This document shows positions 1-10,930 of a stretch of 64,000 nt of DNA, piece by piece. Source of the DNA: Toxotes chatareus (Eukaryota > Chordata > Actinopteri > Toxotidae); the NCBI GenBank assembly GCA_016801885.1, contig JAFBJY010001458.1, positions 20,829 through 84,828 on the forward strand, written 5' to 3'. Positions within the stretch are counted from its first letter, which is position 1. Each line of letters starts with the position of its first letter. A program made the translations under genes and the position numbers. The notes beneath the pieces were generated by a model. It was not told where the DNA came from. It saw only the letters and a program-made list of their open reading frames with translations, and made no database searches.

Positions 1-73
1 GTGAAGAAACATTTCTGTCTTAATGTGGAATATTTGCTTTGTATGTGAAGAAATATAAAAATCAACTGAAGGT
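1..73. other. Intron sequence left of the L2 insertion
   Basis: This stretch matches 3424-3500 closely and is intron of the NLR gene 1 LRR array. The match breaks where the L2 fragment begins and resumes at about 911. Confidence 0.7.
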
Positions 74-910
74 GATAGTCACAATTATCTCTTTAGACAC
101 TGTTACAGTTAAGGATATAGCCCTTAGTAGGGCTGGCTCAGGCAACTGAATCATCCCCTAGTTATGCTGCTATAGGCCTAGGCTGCTGGGGGACATCCCA
201 TGATGTACTGCGCACTTCTTCTTCTTTCTCTTTCTCTCCTCAGACCCACTCTCAAATTTATTAGCCTTTATTACATGTCATTAACTCTGTGTCCTCTCTG
301 TCCCATAGTCCTGTGTTTGTTTCTCTCTGGTCTCTCTTTCTCTGTACCTTTCTGCAGGTACCTCTGGCTCCGGAGCTGCATGTTCTGTGGTCCTGGCTCC
401 ACCCACCTGCTGCTGTTTATTGTTTACAATGATCTATTTCTAACATGTTTAATGTTCCATTCTGCTACAGATAAATATTGGATTAATATTCTTTGCAAAC
501 TGTAATGTAAATAATTACCAGTCATGACAGCTTTTTGCCTCCGTGCTCTGTTTCATAATTCTAATCTGCTGAGCACACATTATCAAATAACTGTTCACTA
601 ACTGTAATGTAAATACTGACCCACATTGTCTGTATTATGCTGCATGTCCTTCTCCCCCTCTCCTCCATTCCTAGCTGTCCTATCTTCCTCCTTTTCCTCC
701 TTTCACCCAGCCCGGCCATCGGCAGGAGGGTCCCCCATCTGAGCCAGGTTCTGCTCAAGGTTTCTTCCTGTTAAAAGGGAGTTTTCCTTGCCACTGTCGC
801 CTTAAGTGCTTGCTCTGGGGTCAGGCTCTGGGTCTCTGTAAAGCGCTTTGAGACAATTTTGATTGTGGAAGGCGCTATATAAATAAAATTGAATTGAATT
901 GAATTGAATT
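74..910 (+). mobile_element. L2-like LINE, 5'-truncated 3' end
   Basis: The last ~840 bases of an L2-like LINE lie in plus orientation and end in a (GAATT)n tail at about 890-910. The same sequence appears reversed at 23948-24785 as the 3' end of a much longer element. ORFs inside (such as 200-505) are chance frames of the 3' untranslated region. The element sits antisense in an intron of NLR gene 1, between bases that are contiguous at 3500, so the insertion came after the local intron duplication. Confidence 0.85.
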
Positions 911-2044
911 GAAGATGAAATTGTTCCAAAGTAAAGAGTCAATTAGCAAGTGTTGGATTTTGAATCTTCATTCAATGAGTTTGAAATATGAAGCTGAACA
1001 AGATGCTCAGTGTGGATCAGCATCAAATCTCTGAGCTCAAATCTCCTTCAAAAAGTCCCACATTCACACTCAGGTTTAACAGTTTGGAAGAAAGTTTTCA
1101 AAGTGTTCACTAAGGTTTCAAATGAAATCTTTCATATTGTGTGAAGTAATAGTTTGAGCCTTTGATGTTTTGAGTGTGACTGAAGTTTGTGTTGAGAGTT
1201 TGAGAAGCTGCAGACATTCAGCACATGTGCAGTGTGTTGAATGAGACATTTCATCACATTCCAGTCATGTGTCTTTGGTCCAAAGCAAGTTCAGCTTCAT
1301 CCAACACTCTCTGCTCACACATTTGAAGCTGCTGTTCCAGCATTGCATTCTGGGATTCCTGGCCCCACCTTCCTGGTGGCTGTCAGCTTAGGGGGGTCTG
1401 TGTCCCACAGTTTGTGTCCCTGTGACAAAGACACAGTGGGACGTTGACACCCAGTGGACTCAGTGATTGGTCGGCTGTGTGGAGCTGAGAAAGGAGCCAG
1501 GGTTTGAACCTCTCTCTCTGCTCTGTTTTCATTGGTTCCACAAATATTTGTGTCCCTGTTCAGCTCAGCAGCTGAGTGTAGCTCTATGAATGTCTTCAGG
1601 AGACACTGTGTGAAAATGTCCTCTCCGTATTTAAACCATGGTCACGTGTCCTCTCTGTGACAGCAGGCTTTTCACTGTGCCTGTGAGTGAGGCCATTGGG
1701 AGCAGCTATGAACACTTGTACCTTCAGACCTGCTCACACGTGTTGTACAGATCAGTTCTTGTCAAACATCCTGATCTCAATGAGACTTTGTGAATAACAC
1801 AAGCTCAACTCAGTCAAACTGCTGACACTGTCAATGTGGACTGTAAGAGTCAGAATCCAAATCATTTTCAAAGCTTTAAAAATCACTTTGAAAATCAGAG
1901 TCAGCACTTTCACAACTTCCTTTCAACCATTTCATACTTTGAATGTTAGAAATTCTGAAGGAGATTTGACCTAATAAATACTGAATAAAGCACAACTTTC
2001 ACATCATATTCATCTCAGCACACAAGTAAACAATGGAGTCTGAC

Positions 2045-2218
2045 CTCAGAGTCTCCAGTCCACAGTCTGGACTCTGCAGAAAACCACACAGATCCTTCAG
2101 TCCTGAATCCTGCAGGCTGTTTCCACTCAGGTCTAGGTGTCTCAGATGGGAGGGGTTGGACTTCAGAGCTGAGGCCAGAGAAGCACAGCTGATCTCTGAC
2201 AACCTGCAGAAACTCAAC
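2045..2218 (-). CDS. NLR gene 1 LRR exon (A type)
   Basis: A 174-base phase 2-2 exon encodes one 58-residue LRR pair (core LRHLDLSGNSLQDSGLKDL). The acceptor is TTATTCAG before GTTGAG; the donor is CTGAG followed by GTCAGA. It is the most 3' LRR exon visible. Confidence 0.8.
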
Positions 2219-5200
2219 CTGAATAAAGAATAAAAGATGTGAGTTTAGGAGACAAAGTTCCTGCTTGAAAGCGTTGAGTGTTTCATCATCTGTTCAGAGC
2301 TGAAGAAGGTTGAGAATGTACAAGTTTGGAAAATGGAAACTCCAAACACCTGAACCAACAGGATGCAGCTTAAAACAGTCAGATACTAAAAGTCAAACAC
2401 AGCTCTCATTAATATTAATGACAACATGCTGCTGCTTCAATAAAGACATAGTGACTTCAGCTCTTAAACTCTTCCAGCTCCACCAGTGGCTCCATCTATA
2501 CAAACTCATGTTGTTGACATTTGTTTCAGATTCTACTAAAGATCCTAAAGTTTTGACAGAGAGCAAACATGTCAGGCTGAAGTTTGGAGGAAAGGCAACA
2601 AATGATTGAGACAAAATGGAAAAGATTTTCACTTCATGTAACGGTGACGACATTTAACAAACATGCTGAGTTTGCTCTGAATATCTGAGTCACTTTGACT
2701 TTAGTCTCATCACTTTCTAGTCGTGTTGGAAGAAGAAAATACTGAATATATATTTGTTGATGTGAGTGTGGAAAAAAACTTGGATGTGATTTAAAGAGTG
2801 AAGCTTTTTTCTTGTTAAATGAAGCTTTGAAATCTGTAGCTCAATGTTGCTCTGCCACAGTCAGTGGACTAAACCACAGAAGAAGAAAACAGACTTTACC
2901 ATGAAGATCCTCAGTGTGGATCAGTATAATATCAGTGTGATGTCTGCACTTTACTGTCAGCACAACTTTCACATCATATTCATCTCAGCACACAAGTAAA
3001 CAATGGAGTCTGACCTCAGAGTCTCCAGTCCACAGTCTGGACTCTGCAGAAAACCACACAGATCCTTCAGTCCTGAATCCTGCAGGTTGTTTTCACTCAG
3101 CTCCAGGTGTCTCAGATGGGAGGGGTTGGACTTCAGAGCTGAGGCCAGAGAAGCACAGCTGATCTCTGACAACCTGCAGAGACTCAACCTGAATAAAGAA
3201 TAAAAGATGTGAGTTTAGGAGACAAAGTTCCTGCTTGAAAGCGTTGAGTGTTTCATCATCTGTTCAGAGCTGAAGAAGGTTGAGAATGTACAAGTTTGGA
3301 AAATGGAAACTCCAAACACCTGAACCAACAGGATGCAGCTTAAAAACAGTCAGATCCTAAAAGTCAAACACAGCTCTCATTAACTTCAGTCACTATAAAC
3401 ATCACAGATCATAAAGCAAAGAGTGAAGAAACATTTCTTTCTGTCTTAATGTGGAATATTTGCTTTGTATGTGAAGAAATATAAAAGTCAACTGAAGGTG
3501 AAGATGAAATTGTTCCAAAGTAAAGAGTCAATTAGCAAGTGTTGGATTTTGAATCTTCATTCAATGAGTCTGAAATATGAAGCTGAACAAGATGCTCAGT
3601 GTGGATCAGCATCAAATCTCTGAGCTCAAATCTCCTTCAAAAAGTCCCACATTCACACTCAGGTTTAACAGTTTGGAAGAAAGTTTTCAAAGTGTTCACT
3701 AAGGTTTCAAATCAAATCTTTCATATTGTGTGAAATCATAGTTTGAGCCTTTGATGTTTTGAGTGTGACTGAAGTTTGTGTTGAGAGTTTGAGAAGCTGC
3801 AGATATTCAGCACATGTGCAGTGTGTTGAATGAGACATTTCATCACATTCCAGTCATGTGTCTTTGGTCCAAAGCAAGTTCAGCTTCATCCAACACTCTC
3901 TGCTCACACATTTGAAGCTGCTGTTCCAGCATTGCATTCTGGGATTCCTGGCCCCACCTTCCTGGTGGCTGTCAGCTTAGGGGGGTCTGTGTCCCACAGT
4001 TTGTGTCCCTGTGACAAAGACACAGTGGGATGTTGACACCCAGTGGACTCAGTGATTGGTCGGCTGTGTGGAGCTGAGAAAGGAGCCAGGGTTTGAACCT
4101 CTCTCTCTGCTCTGTTTTCATTGGTTCCACAACTATTTGTGTCCCAGTTCAGCTCAGCAGCTGAGTGTAGCTCTATGAATGTCTTCAGGAGACACACTGT
4201 GTGAAAATGTCCTCTCCATATTTAAACCATGGTGACGTGTCCTCTCTGTGACAGCAGGCTTTTCACTGTGCCTGTGAGTGAGGCCATTGGGAGCAGCTAT
4301 GAACACTTGTGCCTTCAGACCTGCTCACACGTGTTGTACAGATCAGTTCTTGTCAAACATCCTGATCTCAATGAGACTTTGTGAATAATACAAGCTCAAC
4401 TCAGTCAAACTGCTGACACTGTCAATGTGGACTGTAAGAGTCAGAATCCAAATCATTTTCAAAGCTTTAAAAATCACTTTGAAAATCAGAGTCAGCACTT
4501 TCACAACTTCCTTTCAACCATTTCACACTTTGAATGTTAGAAATTCTGAAGGAGATTTGACCTAATAAATACTGAATAAAGCACAACTTTCACATCATAT
4601 TCATCTCAGCACACAAGTAAACAATGGAGTCTGACCTCAGAGTCTCCAGTCCACAGTCTAGACTCTGCAGAAAACCACACAGATCCTTCACTCCTGAATC
4701 CTGCAGGTTGTTTTCACTCAGGTCCAGGTGTCTCAGATGGGAGGGGTTGGACTTCAGAGCTGAGGCCAGAGAAGCACAGCTGATCTCTGACAACCTGCAG
4801 CCCCTCAACCTGAATAAAGAATAAAAGATGTGAGTTTAGGAGACAAAGTTCCTGCTTGAAAGCGTTGAGTGTTTCATCATCTGTTCAGAGCTGAAGAAGG
4901 TTGAGAATGTACAAGTTTGGAAAATGGAAACTCCAAACACCTGAACCAACAGGATGCAGCTTAAAAACAGTCAGATACTAAAAGTCAAACACAGCTCTCA
5001 TTAACTTCAGTCACTATAAACATCACAGATCATAAAGCAAAGAGTGAAGAAACATTTCTTTCTGTCTCTCAGTCTGACCTCAGAGTCTCCAGTCCACAGT
5101 CTGGACTCTGCAGAAAACCACACAGCAGCTTCACTCCTGAATCTTGCAGGTCGTTTTCACTCAGGTCCAGGTGTCTCAGATGGGAGGGGTTGGACTTCAG

Positions 5201-8200
5201 AGCTGAGGCCAGAGAAGCACAGCTGATCTCTGACAACCTGCAGTAACTCAACCTGAATAAAGAATAAATCATGTGGATAAAAATAATTTCTAATCCAATC
5301 AGATATGTCCTAATCAATGAGCTTTCACTAACATGAGTAGAGGGACTTTGTCCTTCTCTTATTGTGGATCATCATAATGTCAGATACACACATCATCCAA
5401 ATGTCACCACAACATTCATACAACTATTCATGTCAACACAGATTCATAACATGCTGCTGAGCTCAGTCAAGTCTGGAATTAGAAGATAAAGATCAAATCA
5501 GACATGTTGGACTCAAATCTTCTTCATCATTGAAGTTTTACATGACCTTCTTCTTCCTGAACTTTGTGTCATTAAACAACATTAATGGACAAATTCACAT
5601 TTCTTGACTTCAACCAACAGTCAGATGTCACACATTGATTTAAAGAGTCTTTGGTGGCAGTCGTCCTTCCTGTGGTCCACACTGACTGTGAAGTGGTCTC
5701 CTCCTAACACAACTACACTGTAAGAAATGACTTCATGAGTTCAGCTGTAGCTGAATGAAGCTGAAGGTGTGTGTTTCCTGATTCTACTCTCCTCTACACC
5801 AGGAGAGAAAACACCTGCTTCTGACTTATTTAACACAAAATATGGAAAGACTTTAAAGGAGCAGTGTGGAGGATTTAGGGGGATCTATTGGCAGAAATGG
5901 AAGATAATATTCATAATTATGTTTCAAGTAGAGTTTAATCATCTGAAAAGTGAATTTGTGAAAACAAAAAGATTCAATATAACATGAATAAATGAACAAA
6001 TGAATGTAAAATGTAACAGTTACTAATAAACAGAAAAACTTAACAGCAATAATCACAACCAACTGAAAAATCTACATTTGACAAACAACATTTAAAACAT
6101 CTGTCAAGACTATGGGAAGGCAAGGACTAGGACCCAAATGCAAGACTCCACAGACGTAGTCCAAACTAATAATTATTTATTCAAACAAAGTAACAACAGA
6201 AAATCACTCACGGAGGAGGAGGAAGACAAACTAACTGGACAAAGTAACAAACCAAAAATCACCCAGTAAGGGGAAAAGGCACTAAAACAAAAGTTACAAA
6301 ACGTGAACACAAAATCGCTCTAAACGAGGAGAAAATGTTAAACAAGAAACAAAGTAACCAAATAATACAAAACCTGATCGGGGAAACAATGACGAGAGGC
6401 AAGGCGAGGAACGAGACAAGGCAAAGGCAAGGGACAAAAGCTTGGGACTAAACATGAGACAAAAACATGGAACATGGCGTGAGACGAAGGCATGAGACAA
6501 AACTATGAGACAAAAACGAACTGACACTGGACAAGGGGAAACGCAGACTATATATACACAACAGGTAAGGGGAAACAGGTGGAACCAATTAGGGAGGGGA
6601 AAACAATGACAAACGCGGGAAACAAGACAAAGACAGGAAGTTTAACAAGACCAGATACACAAGGGCAGAAATTTCAAAATAAAACAGGAACTATAACAAA
6701 AGCTTAAACTAGAGTTCCAAAAAGATCCAAAATCAGCCCCCTAGGGGCTAGTCATGACAACATCTCCAGAAAAACACACAGCTGACCTAAAGATTATAAA
6801 ACTATTATGAGAATAATGAGAATAATTTCATACTGTGTATATTAGAAAAAACTAAACTACTAATCTACACTGACTGATAATGTTAAAGATCATGTCTGGA
6901 CTTACACAGCCTTTCTGCAGTTCCCCACAGCTGGGATCAGTCTCCGTCGTCCCTCCTCTGATGTGTTGTACTTCTTCAGGTCCAACTCATCCAGAACCTC
7001 CTCTGACATCTGCAGAACGTAGGCCAGAGCAGAACAGTGGATCTCAGAGAGTCTCTTCTCTGATCTGTTCTCTGACTTCAGGAACTCTTGGATCTCCTGA
7101 TGTACTGAGCGGTCGTTCATCTCCATCAGACAGAGGAAGATGTTGATGCTTCTGTCAGGAGAAACATCATATCTGTTCATATCCTTCAGGTTGTTGATGG
7201 CTCTCTGGATGATTTCTGGTCTGTTCTCTGTCTGACCCAGAAGGCCTCCTAAGAGTCTCTGGTTGGACTCCAGAGACAGGCCATGAAGGAAGCGAACAAA
7301 CAGGTCCAGGTGGCCATTTTTACTCTGAAGGGATCTCTCCATGGCATCACTGAGGAGGACATCAAGTGATGGGTAGCTGCTATTGTTATTTTCAAAATGC
7401 TTAAAAGTTTTCCCATTAAAAGACTCTGGCTTTGAGTCCCAGTGTTTGTAGTCTTGTCCCAGGAAAGTCCTCAGCTCTCTTGTCTTCCTCTCTGTGTAAC
7501 AGTGGAACATATAGACTGCAGCCAGAAACTCCTGAATGCTCAGATGAACAAAGCAGTAGACTGTTTCCTGGAAGATCACACTCTCTCTTTTAAAGATCTC
7601 TGTACAAACTCCTGAGTAAACTAAGGCCTCTGTGACATCAAGACCACACTGCTCCAGGTCTTCTTGGTAGAACATGATGTTTCCTTTCTCCAGATGTTCA
7701 AACGCCAGCCTCCCCAGCTTCAGAAGAACTTCCCTGTCAGCCTCCGTCAGCTCCTGTGGACTCGTCTCATGTCCCTCATCATACTTGTGCTTCTTCCTCT
7801 TTGTCTGAACCAGCAGGAAGTGTGAGTACAGGTCAGTCAGGCTCTTGGGCAGCTTTCCTCTCTGCTCTGTGGTCAACATGTGCTCCAGAACTGTAGCAGA
7901 GATCCAGCAGAAGACCGGGATGTGGCACATGATGTGGAGGCTTTGTGAAGTCTTGATGTGGGAGATGATCCTTCTGGCCTGCTCCTCCTCTCTGAACCTC
8001 TTCCTGAAGTAGTCCTCCTTCTGTGGGTCAGTGAACCCTCTGACCTCTGTCACCATGTCAACACACTCAGGAGGGATCTGATTGGCTGCTGCAGGTCGTG
8101 TGGTTATCCAGAGGCGAGCAGAGGGAAGCAGTTTCCCCCTGATGAGGTTTGTCAGCAGCACATCCACTGAGGTGGACTCTGTAACATCAGTCAGGATCTC

Positions 8201-10506
8201 AGTGTTGTGGAAGTCCAGAGGAAGTCGACACTCATCCAGACCGTCAAAGATGAACAGAACCTGGACCTCTTCAAACCTGCAGAGTCCTGCTTCTTTGGTT
8301 TCAGTAAAGAAGTGATGAACAAGTTCCACCAAGCTGAACTTTTTCTCTTTCAGCACATTCAGCTCTCTGAACGTGAATGGAAATGTGAAGTGTGTGTCCT
8401 GGTTGGCTTTGTCTTCAGCCCAGTCCAGAGTCAACTTCTGTGTTAAGACTGTTTTCCCAATGCCAGCCACTCCCTTTGTCATCACTGTTCTGATTGGTCC
8501 ATCTCTTCCAGGTGAGGCTTTAAAGATGTCTTCTTGTCTGATGCTTGTTTCTGGTCTGGCTGGTTTCCTGGATGCTGTTTCAATCTGTCTGACCTCATGT
8601 TCATCATTGACCTCTCCAGTCCCTCCCTCTGTGATGTAGAGCTCTGTGTAGATCTGATTCAGAAGGGTTGGGTTTCCTGCTTTAGAGATCCCCTCAAACA
8701 CACACTGGAACTTCTTCTTCAGAGCAGATTTAAGTTTACATTGACAAACTGCAGCAACATGTCCTGAATGAACAAACAAGAAACAACATCAATGACTGAT
8801 TCATAAAGAAAACATGACATGTTCATCTCCCTATAGAACACACATGAACATATTTCCCTCCATGTCTTGAGATGTTAGTAAATGTCCCATTTGTCCATCA
8901 TGTTGAATCTTTAGAGAAATCCTCTTACTGCTGTGCAGACAGTCAGCCAGCTCCTCCTGCTTCATTCTCCTCAGGAAGTTCACTGTGATCTTCACAAAAG
9001 CCTCTCTGCTGCTCCTCCTCTGCTCTTCATCCTCACCGTCCAACACCTCCTCATCCTCCCCCTGATTCTCTGAGCATTCTGGGTAATCTGGACTCACAAC
9101 CTTCTGGATCTTCTTCAGCTCCTTCTTCACAAAAGTGACAATGTTCCCCTCCAGCAGCTGGAACAGAAAACTATATGAATGACACAATCAAAGTAAAACC
9201 ATGGAGCCAAACATCAGATCCATGTTGGACACACTGACAATCCACTGCTCTAAAAAGTGCAGCATGGAGATTATTGTCAACACAACAGATGTCAAAGTAG
9301 TTGATGTCCATGTACAGACCATAAATATGGAGTCCAGGTGTGTTTGATGCTGCTGGACAGACTGAGCACTGGGAACCTCTGAGCTCTCCTGGTCCACTCT
9401 GTGGAGGAATCATGAAGAATTAGCTCACATTATGTTTGCAGCATCTGAGTGTTTTATGCTTTGTACACAAACAACAGCTGCTTTTATGTTCTGTGGTGAC
9501 TGTCCTGATTAAAGCAAACACTACTGTGCTGTGACATTCTCAATGAGAGGAAACAAGCAATCAGTTCTGTACCTCATGACCTAGAGTCATCACAACAAGT
9601 CCACCTTTTTAATGATGAGTTTAAGGACTCACACTGGGTTTGACAGAAGTCTCACCTCTGCTACAGGACACTAACACAAACACTGGAACTGGATAGGTGC
9701 TGAGTTACAGGGAGTTTTAGTTCTGATCTGAATGACACATATAAGAACATAAGAAGTGCTTTTCTTGAAAAGAGAAACATCAACTTTGCCACTAAAGCCT
9801 GTGTTTCAGCCTGATCATGTTCATATACTGTGTCATTCATGAAGCCTGGAGACAAAACACAATCACTTCATCTTTCATAGAAGACCAGTTATACAGGACA
9901 GCTGTCTGATACATTTTAAACTCAGCTGCAGCTCACTTCTTTGCAGCAGAGGGAGGCTGTCCTTTGAAATTAATGGGGTCACGCTTTGACCTGTCACTCT
10001 TCATGGACACACAGCTGGGCTCAGGTACTGGGATGTCTGGTCTCTGATGGATCCTGGCGGGCACAGAGATTAAGACCATCAGGGACATGGGGACAGGGAC
10101 AACATATCTATTATTCATACAGTGTTCTCATAGTAAAGAAGAAAACATGTAGTCAGTTGCAGCTCACTTCTTTGCAGCAGAGGGAGGCTGTCCTTTGAAA
10201 TTAATGGGGGGGCGACCCATTGACCTGTCACTCTTCATGGACACACAGCTGGGCTCAGGTCCATGTTCAGGTCCAGCAGAGTCTGGTGTGTGCTGCTGCT
10301 CTGGCCTTCAACACAACACACACAGAGCTTTGAGTGTGAATAATGATGGTGCAGTGATGTGAGTGCTGAGCTCTGACATGGAGAAGAGTCATGGACAGTT
10401 AGAGATCCTCATCTCACCTCTGAGCTTTGGTCTGGATCTCATGGTCCCCACACAGACTGCTTTTAGGGGGAGGGGCTCCCTCCTCTCTGTTCTCACACTG
10501 ATTCAT
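2045..10506 (-). CDS. NLR gene 1: FISNA-NACHT-LRR receptor (NLRC3/NLRP1-like), 3' end outside window
   Basis: This is an intracellular NOD-like receptor, whose family senses pathogen or danger signals and assembles signalling complexes. Ten coding exons can be placed on the minus strand: 10506-10418, 10305-10168, 10053-9937, 9398-9320, 9157-8929, 8763-6906, 5252-5079, 4809-4636, 3188-3015 and 2218-2045. Phases chain without conflict (2,2,2,0,1,2, then 2 after every LRR exon), and no stop or frameshift is seen over about 1,068 codons. Domains in order: basic/acidic N-terminal modules (1-217), FISNA (about 219-300), NACHT with Walker A GVAGIGKT (about 315-322) and Walker B ending DGLDE (about 386-395), then 58-residue LRR units from about 837. 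The start is the ATG opening MNQCENREEGA. The C-terminus, possibly FIIND-CARD as in gene 2, lies beyond position 1. Confidence 0.85.
3015..3188 (-). CDS. NLR gene 1 LRR exon (B type)
   Basis: A 174-base phase 2-2 LRR exon, differing from its neighbours at few residues (LRHLELSENNLQDSGLKDL). Splice signals are as in the other copies. Intron B lies on its 3' side. Confidence 0.8.
4636..4809 (-). CDS. NLR gene 1 LRR exon (A type, second copy)
   Basis: A 174-base phase 2-2 LRR exon offset 2,591 bases from the exon at 2045 and carrying the same A-type flanking intron. It starts LRGCRLSEISC, as do the gene 2 copies at 55706 and 56679. Confidence 0.8.
5079..5252 (-). CDS. NLR gene 1 first LRR exon (D type)
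   Basis: A 174-base phase 2-2 LRR exon (LRHLDLSENDLQDSGVKLL), first after the NACHT exon. Its counterpart in gene 2 is 57122-57295. Only ~269 bases separate it from the next LRR exon, against ~0.8-1.4 kb elsewhere in the array. Confidence 0.8.
6102..6759 (-). mobile_element. Solo LTR with 5-bp target-site duplication
   Basis: A 658-base sequence begins TGTCAAGAC and ends GTCATGACA (TG...CA), flanked on both sides by ACATC (6097-6101 and 6760-6764). The gene 2 paralogue at about 58042 has the single ACATC without the insert. On the minus strand it holds a TATA-like tract (complement of 6550-6560) and an AATAAA-type signal near 6170-6180, as expected for an LTR. A diverged copy of the same family lies at 17069-17597. 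The superfamily is not resolved. Confidence 0.88.
6906..8763 (-). CDS. NLR gene 1 FISNA-NACHT exon
   Basis: The 1,858-base central exon encodes the FISNA domain (from KLKSALKKKFQCVFEG), the NACHT ATPase and the winged-helix/superhelical region, ending at GNCRKA. The acceptor is TTCATTCAG before GACATG and the donor is GCTGT followed by GTAAGT, so it enters in phase 1 and leaves in phase 2. Walker A (GVAGIGKT) and Walker B (FIFDGLDE) are intact, which suggests nucleotide binding is preserved. It is the functional-looking counterpart of the frameshifted exon at 58189-60039. Confidence 0.92.
8929..9157 (-). CDS. NLR gene 1 pre-FISNA helical exon
   Basis: A 229-base exon (phase 0 in, 1 out) encodes LLEGNIVTFVKKELKKIQKV and an acidic stretch, ending in FLRRMKQEELADCLHS. 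This segment regularly precedes FISNA in fish NLRC3-like proteins. The donor is GTAAGA. Confidence 0.85.
9320..9398 (-). CDS. NLR gene 1 short linker exon
   Basis: A 79-base exon (phase 2 in, 0 out) encodes VDQESSEVPSAQSVQQHQTH and then LDSIFM. The acceptor is CCTCCACAG and the donor GTCTGT. It joins in frame to the exon at 9157. Confidence 0.82.
9937..10053 (-). CDS. NLR gene 1 N-terminal PSCVSMKSD module, copy 2
   Basis: A 117-base phase 2-2 exon encodes a basic module containing VPEPSCVSMKSDRSK and FKGQPPSAAKK. It is a duplicate of the exon at 10168-10305. Such modules are typical of fish NLRC3-like N-termini; their function is unknown. The donor is GTGAGC. Confidence 0.8.
10168..10305 (-). 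CDS. NLR gene 1 N-terminal PSCVSMKSD module, copy 1
   Basis: A 138-base phase 2-2 exon encodes PEQQHTPDSAGPEHGPEPSC and then VSMKSDRS and FKGQPPSAAKK. The acceptor is GTTGAAG and the donor GTGAGC. Being symmetric in phase, it can be duplicated or skipped without shifting the frame. Confidence 0.78.
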
Positions 10507-10555
10507 GATGCTGAATTCACATCCACAGCAGCTCACACACACTTTCTACCTTCAT
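10418..10555 (-). CDS. NLR gene 1 first coding exon with 5' UTR and a 12-codon upstream ORF
   Basis: The exon opens after TTTTCTCTCAG at 10555. The coding part 10506-10418 starts MNQCENREEGAPPPKSSLCG and ends at donor GTGAGA in phase 2. The 49-base leader starts with ATG and carries a 12-codon upstream ORF (10555-10517, ending TGA) just before the main start. Noncoding exons must lie further upstream and were not located. Confidence 0.8.
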
Positions 10556-10930
10556 CTGAGAGAAAACACAAATCATTCATCTGCACATCAACTGAAATCA
10601 TCCTCAGGTTCAGGTTCATGTTACTTTATTTGTACCTGTAGGTGGATTTGTTTTGCAGTCAGATGATCAGATGATGACGTCCTTTTAACACATATACAAA
10701 GAACACAAAGAAATATATCACAAAAGCAACACAGCTGACTATAAACATGATGATAAAAGTAAAGGTGCTCAAAGCTCCACCAATCAGGATCAAAAGAGAG
10801 AAGGGTCAATAAAGAATAAGTAAAAGGTAAAATAACCTTTAGTTTAATACAAGATGAAAAAGAGAAAGAAGTTCAAAACCCAATAAAAATAAATTTAAAA
10901 CCCACATAATAAATAAATAATGAAATAAAT
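10556..10930. other. 5' intron of NLR gene 1, no gene seen
   Basis: AT-rich intron or upstream sequence. Its first ~100 bases match 61832-61935 beside gene 2, and then the two blocks diverge. Confidence 0.5.

Larger units (their letters stand above)
911..5078 (-). repeat. Tandem A/B intron-exon array of NLR gene 1 LRR region
   Basis: Introns and LRR exons alternate as two module types. Type A intron (911-2044 and 3500-4635) leads into the exons at 2045 and 4636; type B intron (about 2655-3014) leads into the exon at 3015. The A copies are offset by about 2.59 kb and are nearly identical by eye, noncoding parts included. Short ORFs inside (1241-1447 and 3830-4036) recur only because the intron was copied. 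The same modules occur at 54448-57121 in NLR gene 2. Confidence 0.85.

Noticed and set aside
200..505. Hydrophobic 101-codon ORF, also present at 24357-24662 on the other strand
   Set aside because: It is a chance frame in the L2 3' untranslated region and recurs only because the element does.
1241..1447. ORF repeated at 3830-4036 and 54904-55131
   Set aside because: It lies in the A-type intron; conservation is explained by recent copying of the whole intron. No splice sites or domain fit.
6735..6750. CTCF-like CCCCCTAGGGGC in the solo LTR
   Set aside because: A shorter, weaker palindrome inside a repeat; not enough to call a site.
7958..8639. Plus-strand ORFs across the NACHT exon
   Set aside because: Antisense shadows of a well-supported coding exon; no family resemblance.
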